A DNA stretch of 20,635 nt from a virus, in the IMG/VR virus record IMGVR_UViG_3300046005_002624, positions 1 to 20,635 of that record; one strand, given 5' to 3'. The translations under genes were made by a program, and so were the position numbers. Below are positions 7,475 to 14,654 of this stretch, piece by piece (position 1 is the first letter of the stretch; every line of letters begins with the position of its first letter). The notes beneath the pieces are model-generated. The model made no database searches and was not told the DNA's origin. It was given only the letters and a program-made list of their open reading frames with translations.

Positions 7475-8715
7475 TAGTAAATGTTACTTGTTTTAATTGT
7501 GGTCATCCTTGGCAAACAGATACTTTAACAGATCCTGATCCTTATTTATGTCATAATTGTGGTTTAGACAATCAAACCATGAAATATGAACCCGCAAAAT
7601 TAGAAGCTTGGAAAAAAAGTCAAATGAAAGAAGAAAAAATACCCGGTGGAAAAGCTAAAGGTTTAACTTTACAAGATTTAGCAAAATATCATAAAATGCC
7701 CCTTCAATCTATAAAGAAAAAATTAGATCAGGGTATCAAAACAGAAATGGAGCATACTACAGACAAAAGTATAGCTCGCGAAATTGCTATGGATCACATT
7801 TATGAAGATCCTAACTACTATTCTAAATTAAAGAAGATTGAGACTAAAGAATTAGAAGAAGATGGCCAAAAAACATCCGATAAAAATATGGATGATTACA
7901 AAAAGCAAAATAACCCAAGTGGTAAAGTAAAAGATCCATTTGGTTTAAGTCAATTTGCTCGTGAGTTAGCTATGGGTTTAGAAGAAGCAGATCCTAAAAC
8001 TGGTACAGGCAAAAAACCAAAAGGATCAGGTCGTAGACTCTATACAGATGAAGACCCATCAGACACTGTCTCTATAAAATTTAAAACAAAAGAAGATATT
8101 GTAGATACACTTAACTCAGCTTCTTTTAAAGCCAAATCACACGCTCGCCAGTCTCAGGTTATTAACTTGATTCACCAGCGTGTTAGAGCGGCTTACCAAA
8201 ACGCTAAAGACCCTGAGACTAAAGCCCGTTTAAAGCGTGGTTTAGATTATATAGAAACACGTAAAGAAGCATCTAAGGAAAAAACACAGCGCCTTCAAAA
8301 ACTTAAAGAAGCTGAAGGATCAGCAGTACCTTATGGATCAGGATATAAAAAATTTATCCCAGAACTCTCACAATACATGTACGAGAATGGGATGAATATT
8401 AAACCTTTCCCTAGTGTAAAATTTATAGAAGATGATGAAGTAAATGCAAAAGATCCTTTAGGCATGACTGCCTTCTATGATCCTGCAAATGCTACAATTG
8501 TTTTATATACAATGGGGAGACACCCAAAAGATATATTACGTTCATTCGCCCACGAGATGGTGCATCACGAACAAAATTTAAATGGTGAAGTTGGAACTGG
8601 TAAAATAAAAACTACAAATACTCACGAAGATGATTATTTAGAGCAAATCGAAAGAGATGCTTACGAAAAAGGAAACATCATGCTTCGTAAATGGACAGAT
8701 AGCATAAAAAAATAG
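7471..8715 (+). CDS. zinc ribbon + DUF5661-like + HEXXH metallopeptidase fusion (414 aa)
   Basis: This is a multidomain protein. Residues 1-35 form a zinc ribbon (C7-x2-C10, C27-x2-C30). Residues about 65-125 contain a helical module with EMEHTTDKSIAREIAMDHIY followed by a Pro-Tyr-Tyr segment, resembling family DUF5661 as I remember it. Residues about 130-290 are a charged, Lys-rich linker with helical stretches. The C-terminal part holds a zincin motif, AHEMVHHEQN, with H361, E362 and H365. A downstream LEQIERDAYEKG supplies a likely third ligand (E391 or E394), as in gluzincin-type peptidases. Such single-domain peptidases cut proteins in the virion or in the host. The first ATG overlaps the kinase gene by 4 nt. 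No export signal is seen. The metallopeptidase call is firm and the target is unknown. Confidence 0.65.
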   Translation: MIVNVTCFNCGHPWQTDTLTDPDPYLCHNCGLDNQTMKYEPAKLEAWKKSQMKEEKIPGGKAKGLTLQDLAKYHKMPLQSIKKKLDQGIKTEMEHTTDKSIAREIAMDHIYEDPNYYSKLKKIETKELEEDGQKTSDKNMDDYKKQNNPSGKVKDPFGLSQFARELAMGLEEADPKTGTGKKPKGSGRRLYTDEDPSDTVSIKFKTKEDIVDTLNSASFKAKSHARQSQVINLIHQRVRAAYQNAKDPETKARLKRGLDYIETRKEASKEKTQRLQKLKEAEGSAVPYGSGYKKFIPELSQYMYENGMNIKPFPSVKFIEDDEVNAKDPLGMTAFYDPANATIVLYTMGRHPKDILRSFAHEMVHHEQNLNGEVGTGKIKTTNTHEDDYLEQIERDAYEKGNIMLRKWTDSIKK

Positions 8716-8719
8716 TTAT

Positions 8720-9298
8720 ATGAAAGATAATGTTTTAAAAAAAGAATTTAAAGAAAAAGATGTACAACGTCTCCGAAATCTTGTTACTAAAAAATATGGT
8801 GATAAAGTAAGTACATCTGTTGGTTTTACTAAAGAAAATTCTGAGGTACACAAAGAGGGTGATATTTGGGAATTAGACGGGAAAACCTGGACTATTAAAG
8901 ATGGTATTAAACAAAATGTTACAAAACTGGATAAAGCACGTGAAGCTGTCAACTTTCCTCTTTTTTGCCCTTCATGTAAAAAGAAAATGAAACCCCATTT
9001 AGACAAAAAATGGTTTCAACTATACCAACACTGCTTTGATTGCCAAATAGACTTTGAAACCCACCTCAGAACTTCAGGGCAATGGGAAGCTTATCAAAAG
9101 AAAGTTAACAACCAGGGCTTAGATGGTGTTATGAAGGAATTTGAAGAATGGATAAACGAAGAAATCCAAAACCAAGATAATCAATCCTTTATTACAGAAG
9201 CGGGTGACGTTGAAAAATGGGTTGGTTCAAGTAAAAATTTACTCTTAAAACAGAAGGAAGACACTATTAAATTCCTGCAAAGTTTAAAGAAAGACTAA
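8720..9298 (+). CDS. zinc-ribbon phage protein with C-terminal (L/I)xE site (192 aa)
   Basis: The 192-residue protein carries a treble-clef or ribbon-type zinc site: C83-x2-C86 in FCPSCKKKMK, then C105-x2-C108 in HCFDCQIDFE. The latter is followed by a conserved-looking LRTSGQWEAYQ. I recall this CPxC...DKxxW...CFDC...LRxxGxWE pattern from unannotated T4-like phage proteins. The N-terminal 75 residues are charged, with a small beta-like stretch (WELDGKTWTIKDG). A site FITEAGD (cut would fall after E160) separates a short C-terminal tail. Function is unknown. Nucleic-acid binding or a structural zinc role would fit. It starts 4 nt after the metallopeptidase gene and ends at an ATATTTAT motif, so it closes the 6671-9298 unit. 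Confidence 0.6.
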   Translation: MKDNVLKKEFKEKDVQRLRNLVTKKYGDKVSTSVGFTKENSEVHKEGDIWELDGKTWTIKDGIKQNVTKLDKAREAVNFPLFCPSCKKKMKPHLDKKWFQLYQHCFDCQIDFETHLRTSGQWEAYQKKVNNQGLDGVMKEFEEWINEEIQNQDNQSFITEAGDVEKWVGSSKNLLLKQKEDTIKFLQSLKKD

Positions 9299-9305
9299 TA
9301 TTTAT
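9298..9305 (+). promoter_or_regulatory. ATATTTAT motif at the stop of the zinc-ribbon gene
   Basis: The octamer starts on the last base of the TAA stop (reading TAATATTTATA) and ends 11 nt before the ATG at 9317. It includes TATTTATA. It marks the apparent beginning of the 9317-12831 gene group. Confidence 0.4.
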
Positions 9306-9316
9306 AAGAAAACTAC

Positions 9317-9550
9317 ATGAAGTCTAATCCGGGAGACATCTTTAGAAACATTAACCGAAACGTTGGAGTAGGTCGATTTTCTAAAGACACTTACGTAAAG
9401 CAACATGTTCCACCTCCTCCACCCCAAGAAGAGGTAAAAGAAGAAATTATAGAAGAAACTAAACAAGAAGAAAATGAACAATTTCGACGTAGCGAAGTGG
9501 AACAAACAAAGATACCTAGCAGAGGCAAATCTACTAGAAAGCACAGCTGA
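9317..9550 (+). CDS. small Pro/Glu-rich hypothetical protein (77 aa)
   Basis: The 77-residue protein begins MKSNPGDIFRNINRNVGVGR and has a VPPPPPQEE proline run. An acidic Glu/Lys stretch (residues 38-52) and a basic Arg/Lys tail follow. No fold is recognised, and the second half looks disordered. It is supported by the motif 11 nt before its start and by filling a space otherwise without a gene. The last 77 nt overlap the start of the next gene in another frame, so one stretch of DNA encodes two plausible sequences. It may be a linker or scaffold peptide. A ribosomal frameshift joining the two frames is an alternative, though I see no clear slippery heptamer. Confidence 0.5.
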   Translation: MKSNPGDIFRNINRNVGVGRFSKDTYVKQHVPPPPPQEEVKEEIIEETKQEENEQFRRSEVEQTKIPSRGKSTRKHS

Positions 9551-10049
9551 TCAAGTAGCCACAGAAATCAATAAAGCAATCGATGTAGTAGATAAAAATC
9601 TATCTTACATGGATTTTGCTTTAGCCGTAGCTAAAATTTTAAAAGAAGAATACGGCTCTCAAAATTTTGGAGCATTTATGAATGTTTTAAATGCTGAGTT
9701 AGGTATGAATGAGACTTTAAATGAAGCTGAATATACTTGGAAAAATGATAGAGAATTACCTAACCAAGAAGGTAGAGCTATAGGTGAACTCTCAGATCTC
9801 ATATATGATTTAGAAAATTATATAAGTCCTAATATTAGAGGTTTAAGAAAAACTAAAACACTTCAAGGATTAGCAACAAGTTTAGCAGCTGATGAAATTA
9901 GAGGATTTGTATCTGTGTATAGAGATGATTTAGCTGGAATTAAAGTTTTTCAACAAGGTAATAATGCTACTTGGGAACCAATTTGGAAAGATAAAGAACC
10001 AACAAGCATATCAGGACCAGACCCAAGAGGAGCAGGCTCACTTGATTAA
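9474..10049 (+). CDS. putative internal-head protein with NNFD-type presequence (191 aa)
   Basis: The protein begins MNNFDVAKWNKQRYLAEA, matching in every key position two other proteins in the window (starts 12098 and 13235). The pattern is M[ND]NF[DN][VIL]xx[WY]xxxxxLxEA, with a possible cleavage after E17. A second site, TLNEAEY, lies near residues 81-87. The rest is helical and acidic (ATEINKAIDVVDKNLSYMDF) with a C-terminal domain of unknown type ending in a disordered PDPRGAGSLD. In T4, internal head proteins carry a short N-terminal capsid-targeting peptide removed after (L/I)xE by protease gp21. The match here suggests, but does not prove, the same route. The presequence is encoded entirely inside the 77-nt overlap with the upstream gene. 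Confidence 0.6.
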   Translation: MNNFDVAKWNKQRYLAEANLLESTADQVATEINKAIDVVDKNLSYMDFALAVAKILKEEYGSQNFGAFMNVLNAELGMNETLNEAEYTWKNDRELPNQEGRAIGELSDLIYDLENYISPNIRGLRKTKTLQGLATSLAADEIRGFVSVYRDDLAGIKVFQQGNNATWEPIWKDKEPTSISGPDPRGAGSLD

Positions 10050-10058
10050 AAATATTAT

Positions 10059-12098
10059 ATGGAACCTTTAGGACTTAAAATAAAAAAAGCTTTATCCCGT
10101 TTAAAACAAACAGACAACTATCTCTTCAGAAAACCTGAAAGAGAATGGGATTACGATGACTTAAGCTTAGTTAAATCATTTTTAAAGACTGCAAGAGTAG
10201 AAGAAGATTATACAATGGAAAATTTAAATAAAATACAAGAATTTTTTTCTAAACCTTTAGAAGAAATGATGTCTTTAGATGATCAAGCTAAAGCATATTA
10301 TCTTGAAAAATTTAAAAAAGGTGAAATTAGTTCTCTACCTGAAGACCCTAAAGCAGCATTTTTAAATCAAATGACGAAAGACGAAATGGAAAAAGACGCA
10401 GCTCAATATCGTAGAGAAACAGGTTTAGAAGAAGTTAGTGCTGAATACTCAAGAAAAAATAAAAGACCTATTAAAGTAGGTGATATTGTAGGTAATACAG
10501 TTCAAGGCTTCGATTTCAAAGTATTAGCTATTCAAGATGATAAGATGAAAGTTAAAAATACTATAACCGGTAAAGAATCTATTACCGATATAGATAATAT
10601 GCGTCTTTTATCTACAGATAACTCAGTAAAAGAAGGTGGAAAATGGGGTTATCAAGAAGCAGCAAAAAATATGATCAAATTCCTCCAAAGCCAATTAGAT
10701 AATATGGGTGTGGAATATGATATGGATCCTAAAAGTCTATCTCAACCATTTACAGCAATTTATAAACCTGAAAATCAATCAGAGGAATTGAATGCTAAAT
10801 TTGAAGATTTCATCGAAAAAGCTAATCTTAAAAGTGTTGTAAAAACATCAATGAAAGAAGGTGAATTAAATGAAGCTTATGTTCCTTCAAATATTGCTGA
10901 ATTTGCTAAAAGAAAAGGTGTTTCATCTTTAGTTAAAACTGTAGCGGGTTGGGCTGAAAAAGTAGGTAAAAGAATTGTCGGTGGAACCGCAATTGGTAAA
11001 AACTACGACACTCTTATTTTAGATATGACCTTCCAAGGTTCAGAAATTCGTATTAATACAGAATACGAAACTGTAGAATTATACGATGAACCAGTTCGCA
11101 CATTTGCTCAGTTTAAGAGTGTATACGAAGAAAATCAAGAAGAAAATTTAGACGAAGCTACCAACGATCCAAGAATAAGTAATCCTAAATTTGGTCCCGC
11201 TCCTAAACAATTTGCAGATTTAAGAGCAAAATTAGGTGACGAATCACTTTTGGATAAAATCCAAATGATTAATGTTAATACTTTAAGAGAACTTTTAGAC
11301 GAATTAGATTCATATAATCTTGAAGAGGATAAAAACAGCACCTACAACGAATATTCAGAAGTAGGATATAAAAAAGTAGGTGAAGCAATGGGTGGTCAAT
11401 TAGACGAAAGATACTTTATTGAAGTATCAGTTCGTGATGCTCGTAAAGCATTAGATATATTTAGAGATCAATATAGTGATTTTCCTATTGAACTATATGG
11501 TTCAAATGTTTACGCCTCTAACAACTTAAATGGTATTTACGATTTTTACTACGATTTAATGTCTCAAGATATTGAAGTCCTCGACAGTAGTGATTTTGAT
11601 GAAGACGATTTTGAAGAAGAAGATTACGAAGAAACCGACTACATGAAAAGACGTTCTGGTGATTATAGTGAGGATGAATTTGAACAATCTGACTATATGA
11701 GACGTAGAATGGATGAGGTAACTAAAGGATTTGGAGATAGAATTTCGGCTGAAACTTTCTCTAAATTAAAAGGTAAAATGGTAAATTATTATGGTAACAG
11801 ATATAAAGTATTAGATTCTGACGAATATACCATAACCATTCAAGATGAAGATGGAGAAACTAGAACTATAAATCTCAATCAATTCATCCAGAAAGGACTT
11901 ATCCCAGAATTAAAGAAAAAACTTCAAGAAACTATTAAATTAGGTGAAGGAATGATATATGAGGAACTTTGCCCTGCTGGTAAAGCATATATTAAAAGAA
12001 GAAAAGCAGCTGGTGAAAAATCATCCGCTTATCTCTCAGGTCGCGCTGTTAAAGTATGTAAAGGGCAAATGTCTGGTAGATCTAAAAAGAAAAAATAA
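10059..12098 (+). CDS. large modular protein, possible processed polyprotein (679 aa)
   Basis: This is the largest protein here and looks assembled from small modules. Residues about 133-195 resemble an SH3/KOW-like barrel (RPIKVGDIVGNTVQGFDFKV). A helical segment lies at about 200-265. A mixed domain starting at about 274 (YVPSNIAEFAKRKGV) has a beta-rich end. A helical domain at about 367-430 is followed by an acidic region at about 500-555 containing a duplicated (E/D)-x-DYM[KR]RR unit (D527 and D545). Another SH3-like module lies at about 560-615. A basic 49-residue tail (about 631-679) has two Cys and ends SGRSKKKK. Module borders coincide with sites such as ELNEA (269-273), NLDEA (363-367), KLQET and KLGEG (621-631). 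These resemble prohead-protease sites. No enzyme motif is visible. It overlaps the next gene by 1 nt (TAATG). Confidence 0.6.
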   Translation: MEPLGLKIKKALSRLKQTDNYLFRKPEREWDYDDLSLVKSFLKTARVEEDYTMENLNKIQEFFSKPLEEMMSLDDQAKAYYLEKFKKGEISSLPEDPKAAFLNQMTKDEMEKDAAQYRRETGLEEVSAEYSRKNKRPIKVGDIVGNTVQGFDFKVLAIQDDKMKVKNTITGKESITDIDNMRLLSTDNSVKEGGKWGYQEAAKNMIKFLQSQLDNMGVEYDMDPKSLSQPFTAIYKPENQSEELNAKFEDFIEKANLKSVVKTSMKEGELNEAYVPSNIAEFAKRKGVSSLVKTVAGWAEKVGKRIVGGTAIGKNYDTLILDMTFQGSEIRINTEYETVELYDEPVRTFAQFKSVYEENQEENLDEATNDPRISNPKFGPAPKQFADLRAKLGDESLLDKIQMINVNTLRELLDELDSYNLEEDKNSTYNEYSEVGYKKVGEAMGGQLDERYFIEVSVRDARKALDIFRDQYSDFPIELYGSNVYASNNLNGIYDFYYDLMSQDIEVLDSSDFDEDDFEEEDYEETDYMKRRSGDYSEDEFEQSDYMRRRMDEVTKGFGDRISAETFSKLKGKMVNYYGNRYKVLDSDEYTITIQDEDGETRTINLNQFIQKGLIPELKKKLQETIKLGEGMIYEELCPAGKAYIKRRKAAGEKSSAYLSGRAVKVCKGQMSGRSKKKK

Positions 12099-12538
12099 TG
12101 GATAATTTTGATATAAAAAGATACTTACAAGAAGGTAAGCTTTATGAAGCTTTAATGGCTTGTCCTCTCCCAACTCAAGACCTTGAGTTAAATACTCAAA
12201 ACAGGGACTCAGCTATTAAAGCAGATTATATCAAATATGGTCCTTTAAATGTTGACGAACCTGGAGATTTCTGGGACGAGTTAGCTGAACATTGGGATAC
12301 AACAGTTGAAGCAGCTAAACAATCACTTTGTGGTAATTGTGCTGCTTTTGATATTTCTCCTAGAATGGAAGATTGTATGCCTGGTCCTCTATCAGATGAT
12401 GATGGAAGATTAGGATATTGCTGGATGCATAGTTTTAAATGCCATTCAGCTCGTACTTGTAGAACATGGGCTAAAGGTGGTCCTATTGTAAAAGATACTA
12501 TCTCTTACGAATGGCAAGAACGTAAAGGAGAAAAATAA
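12098..12538 (+). CDS. Cys-rich putative metal-binding protein with NNFD-type presequence (146 aa)
   Basis: The N-terminus MDNFDIKRYLQEGKLYEA aligns without gaps to the starts of the proteins at 9474 and 13235, with LYEA at residues 15-18 and an additional LQEG at 10-13. The C-terminal half has a compact cysteine set: C78-x2-C81, C93, C108, C115 and C121, in the pattern CGNCAAF, then GYCWMHSFKCHS, then CRTWAKGGPI. I recall similar CGNCAAF/CxTWxxGGPI proteins as uncharacterised proteins of marine T4-like phages. Six Cys plus nearby His suggest two metal sites or an iron-sulfur cluster. No partner enzyme is obvious. The gene is joined to both neighbours by 1-nt TAATG overlaps, so it is tightly co-translated. 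Confidence 0.65.
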   Translation: MDNFDIKRYLQEGKLYEALMACPLPTQDLELNTQNRDSAIKADYIKYGPLNVDEPGDFWDELAEHWDTTVEAAKQSLCGNCAAFDISPRMEDCMPGPLSDDDGRLGYCWMHSFKCHSARTCRTWAKGGPIVKDTISYEWQERKGEK

Positions 12539-12831
12539 TGACCCACGAACGTCTACAAGAGCTAATTTCAGAGTCACTACGCGACTGGTTCAAAAAAGAG
12601 GACTGGGTGCGTATTGATACTCAAGGTAATATTACAGGCCCTTGTGGTACTATGAAAAAAGGTGATGCAACTACACGTTGCTTACCTCGTAAAAAAGCTC
12701 AATCGTTATCTAAAGCCGAACGTGCTAAAACATCTCGTAAAAAAGCAGCAGCATCACGTAAAGGTAAACAATTTGTTTCTAACACAGAAAAAGCAAAATA
12801 CAAAAAAGGAACATATCAGTCCAAAAAATAA
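12538..12831 (+). CDS. small very basic protein, likely DNA-binding (97 aa)
   Basis: The 97-residue protein starts with a short helix, MTHERLQELISESLRDWF, that contains ISE-S at residues 10-13. A central segment WVRIDTQGNITGPCGTMKKG with two Cys (GPCGT and TRCLP) follows. It ends in a Lys/Arg/Ala-rich tail (SKAERAKTSRKKAAASRKGK) resembling histone-like or DNA-condensing tails. I recall the GPCG...ATTRCLP arrangement in unannotated phage proteins. If the first 12 residues are removed, the mature product would be a small polycation suited to binding packaged DNA. The A-rich end of the upstream gene (ggagaaaaataatg) includes a possible GGAG ribosome site. No antisense or alternative frame competes here. 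Confidence 0.6.
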   Translation: MTHERLQELISESLRDWFKKEDWVRIDTQGNITGPCGTMKKGDATTRCLPRKKAQSLSKAERAKTSRKKAAASRKGKQFVSNTEKAKYKKGTYQSKK

Positions 12832-12832
12832 C

Positions 12833-12840
12833 ATATTTAT
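12833..12840 (+). promoter_or_regulatory. ATATTTAT motif after the basic-protein gene
   Basis: The octamer starts 2 nt after the TAA stop and ends only 5 nt before the ATG at 12846. A promoter this close would give a nearly leaderless message, or would mainly serve genes further downstream. Confidence 0.35.
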
Positions 12841-12845
12841 CACAT

Positions 12846-13238
12846 ATGAAACTATCAGACTTTAAACAACTCATCAAAGAAGCCATCGAAGAGGAAGCAG
12901 GGCAAATTGCCGAAGTGCAAAGTATTCCTGTAGACGAGATTGGTAAATTCTTTATCGTTGAAAAACCAGACCAAAACTCAGAAATGGAAGACGTAGTATA
13001 CGAATTAACTCTTCCAGAATTTGCTCTTCAAATTAAAGGTGGCTTAGAAATTAAAAACATCTTAGGTGTTTATAAGCAAAAGTCTGATGCACGTAGAGCG
13101 GGAACTGAGGCGTTAAAAGCTTATCAAGATTCTATTAAAGAAATGAAGGATGCTATGGAAGCTTTCCGTACTGCTAAAAACGAAGTTGCTGATAAGAAAA
13201 AAACAGCTGCTGAACTTATTAAAAAATTAAAGCAATGA
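12846..13238 (+). CDS. helical hypothetical protein with (I/L)KEA presequence (130 aa)
   Basis: The protein begins MKLSDFKQLIKEAIEEEAGQ, an amphipathic helix with IKE-A at residues 10-13. This helix type recurs in other proteins of this block. Residues about 27-80 form a mixed domain (DEIGKFFIVEKPDQ and VVYELTLPEFALQI). Residues about 85-130 are a charged coiled-coil-like helix rich in Lys, Ala and Glu, ending in IKKLKQ. No enzyme motif is visible. It may be a virion-internal or scaffold-type protein, and I know no closer family. It follows an ATATTTAT motif by 5 nt and overlaps the next gene by 4 nt (ATGA). Confidence 0.55.
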   Translation: MKLSDFKQLIKEAIEEEAGQIAEVQSIPVDEIGKFFIVEKPDQNSEMEDVVYELTLPEFALQIKGGLEIKNILGVYKQKSDARRAGTEALKAYQDSIKEMKDAMEAFRTAKNEVADKKKTAAELIKKLKQ

Positions 13239-14635
13239 ACAACTTTAATCTAACAAATTATTTGTCTAAAAATAGACTTACTGAAGCAATTGAGCTTATC
13301 TCATTATACCCTAAAAACCCGGATAAAGTTGCTCAAAAAGTAGCTGATCATTTTACTGAAACAGACGATTTAGGTCTTATATATTCGGTTCAACCTGGAT
13401 CATTACAAATGGACTCTAGAGGAGCTTACTTTGATCTTGATACAAAAGCAGGACCTAATACTCCAGGTGAAGATTGGAAAGATATTAACGGATTTGGTAT
13501 TGAAAATTACTTAGGTGATTACGCTGGTGGCTCTTTTATTATCAAGTCAGAAGAAGGTCTTGATGAAGACTTTTTTGTAATTCGCAATTTAGCTAATAAA
13601 AGTGCTAAAGTGGGTTCAGTAACTCCTGAAGGTGAAGTAATATTCTCAACACAAGAAGATAATCTAGAAGAAGCTATTTCAGGTATGGATGTAGAAAAAA
13701 TGATCAAAACCTATAATATTGGTAAAGACACTAGATTAGTGTTTGTAGGTGATAATAAAACTTATTACGTTAAAAACATAGCACCTGACAGAGAATCTGT
13801 TTTTGTTACTATCGACGGCTCAACAACATTTAAAAAGCCTTTAAGTAAAGTAACTAAAGTAGATGGCAAGATGATTAAAGAAATGAAATCAAATAAAATG
13901 ACAAAAGAAGAATTAAAAGAAATGATTCGTCAAAATATCTTAAACGAATTAGCAGAAGAAATTACTGAAGATTCAGATATGGAATTTGGCGATCCTGATG
14001 TAGGTTTATCTAAATTATACTCTGATTTCTATGAGGGTTTAGAAGAAGCAGAAGAAGAAGTAACAGACGTAGAAAAAGTTGACGTTAATGTTGACGAACC
14101 AGCAGCACCTGCAGCTGAAGAACCTACTCTTACAGATACAGAAAAAGAAATTCAAGGTCACCTTGACCAAGCTCTACAAGCTGCTCAAGAAATAGGCAAC
14201 GAAAAACTCATCCAGCAGATTGGTAACACAATTACCTTCTTTACTCGTGATTTCGTAGTTAAAGAAGCTGAAGGTGATTTAGTAAAAAATATTGGTAAGG
14301 GGTTAGAATATGAAGCAACCAAAGAAATGATTCGTGATTATGCTCAACACCTAATGGATGAAGGATCTTATGATGTTGAGGAATTAGCACAATCATACTT
14401 AGATATGCCCAGATCATTCCCTAGACAATTAGACTACACTTTCTTTAAAAATAACTATGATGATATCTTATCAGTAGCTATGACTGGATTAGGTGAAGGT
14501 AAAAAAGAATACTACAAAGATGCTGAAGCTGATGATGCTGAACATATTGACGCTTTAGAAAAAGACATGAAAGATGATAAAAAATCTTCAATGAATGAAT
14601 CAATGTTTCCATTATTCAAAAAAATAATTAAATAA
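13235..14635 (+). CDS. modular protein with NNFD-type presequence and internal (L/I)xE sites (466 aa)
   Basis: The start MNNFNLTNYLSKNRLTEA carries the same 18-residue pattern as the proteins at 9474 and 12098, with LTE-A at 15-18. Further candidate sites occur at NLEEA (143-147), ELAEE (238-242), GLEEA (268-272) and GLGEG near 425. An internal Met at 222 begins a second presequence-like helix, MTKEELKEMIRQNILNELAE, suggesting a fusion of two once-separate genes. Residues 148-215 resemble a small beta-barrel (TRLVFVGDNKTYYVKNIAPD). Residues about 270-305 are acidic and Pro/Ala-rich, probably a linker. The C-terminal part is helical. No catalytic motif is seen. A polyprotein of internal head modules is the favoured but unproven reading. 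Confidence 0.6.
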   Translation: MNNFNLTNYLSKNRLTEAIELISLYPKNPDKVAQKVADHFTETDDLGLIYSVQPGSLQMDSRGAYFDLDTKAGPNTPGEDWKDINGFGIENYLGDYAGGSFIIKSEEGLDEDFFVIRNLANKSAKVGSVTPEGEVIFSTQEDNLEEAISGMDVEKMIKTYNIGKDTRLVFVGDNKTYYVKNIAPDRESVFVTIDGSTTFKKPLSKVTKVDGKMIKEMKSNKMTKEELKEMIRQNILNELAEEITEDSDMEFGDPDVGLSKLYSDFYEGLEEAEEEVTDVEKVDVNVDEPAAPAAEEPTLTDTEKEIQGHLDQALQAAQEIGNEKLIQQIGNTITFFTRDFVVKEAEGDLVKNIGKGLEYEATKEMIRDYAQHLMDEGSYDVEELAQSYLDMPRSFPRQLDYTFFKNNYDDILSVAMTGLGEGKKEYYKDAEADDAEHIDALEKDMKDDKKSSMNESMFPLFKKIIK

Positions 14636-14637
14636 TC

Positions 14638-14645
14638 TATAAATA
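14638..14645 (+). promoter_or_regulatory. TATAAATA, a T4-late-promoter-like octamer
   Basis: TATAAATA is the exact T4 late promoter consensus and lies in the 19-nt gap upstream of the small histone-like gene, 9 nt before its ATG. In AT-rich DNA one copy is weak evidence. It is noted because it faces the gene direction and is the complement of the recurring motif. Confidence 0.25.
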
Positions 14646-14654
14646 ATCAAAATT

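Noticed and set aside
7471-8715. The HEXXH protein as the prohead protease that would cut the (L/I)xE sites
   Set aside because: T4 gp21-type prohead proteases are serine proteases, and this is a zinc peptidase with other domains. No gp21-like gene is seen in the window.
8716-9006. Minus-strand frame opposite the zinc-ribbon gene, and similar ones at 9302-9544, 11135-11341, 13519-13707, 14760-14987, 17833-18111 and 18170-18373
   Set aside because: Each is fully opposite a well-supported + strand gene and has no recognisable domain.
6671-9298. Toxin-antitoxin module around the zeta-like kinase
   Set aside because: Neither neighbour resembles an epsilon-type or other small antitoxin. They are a nuclease and a metallopeptidase fusion.
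12662-12865. 67-codon + strand frame overlapping the basic-protein gene
   Set aside because: It is a shifted reading of the Lys/Arg-rich codons and runs through the ATATTTAT motif and the next start.
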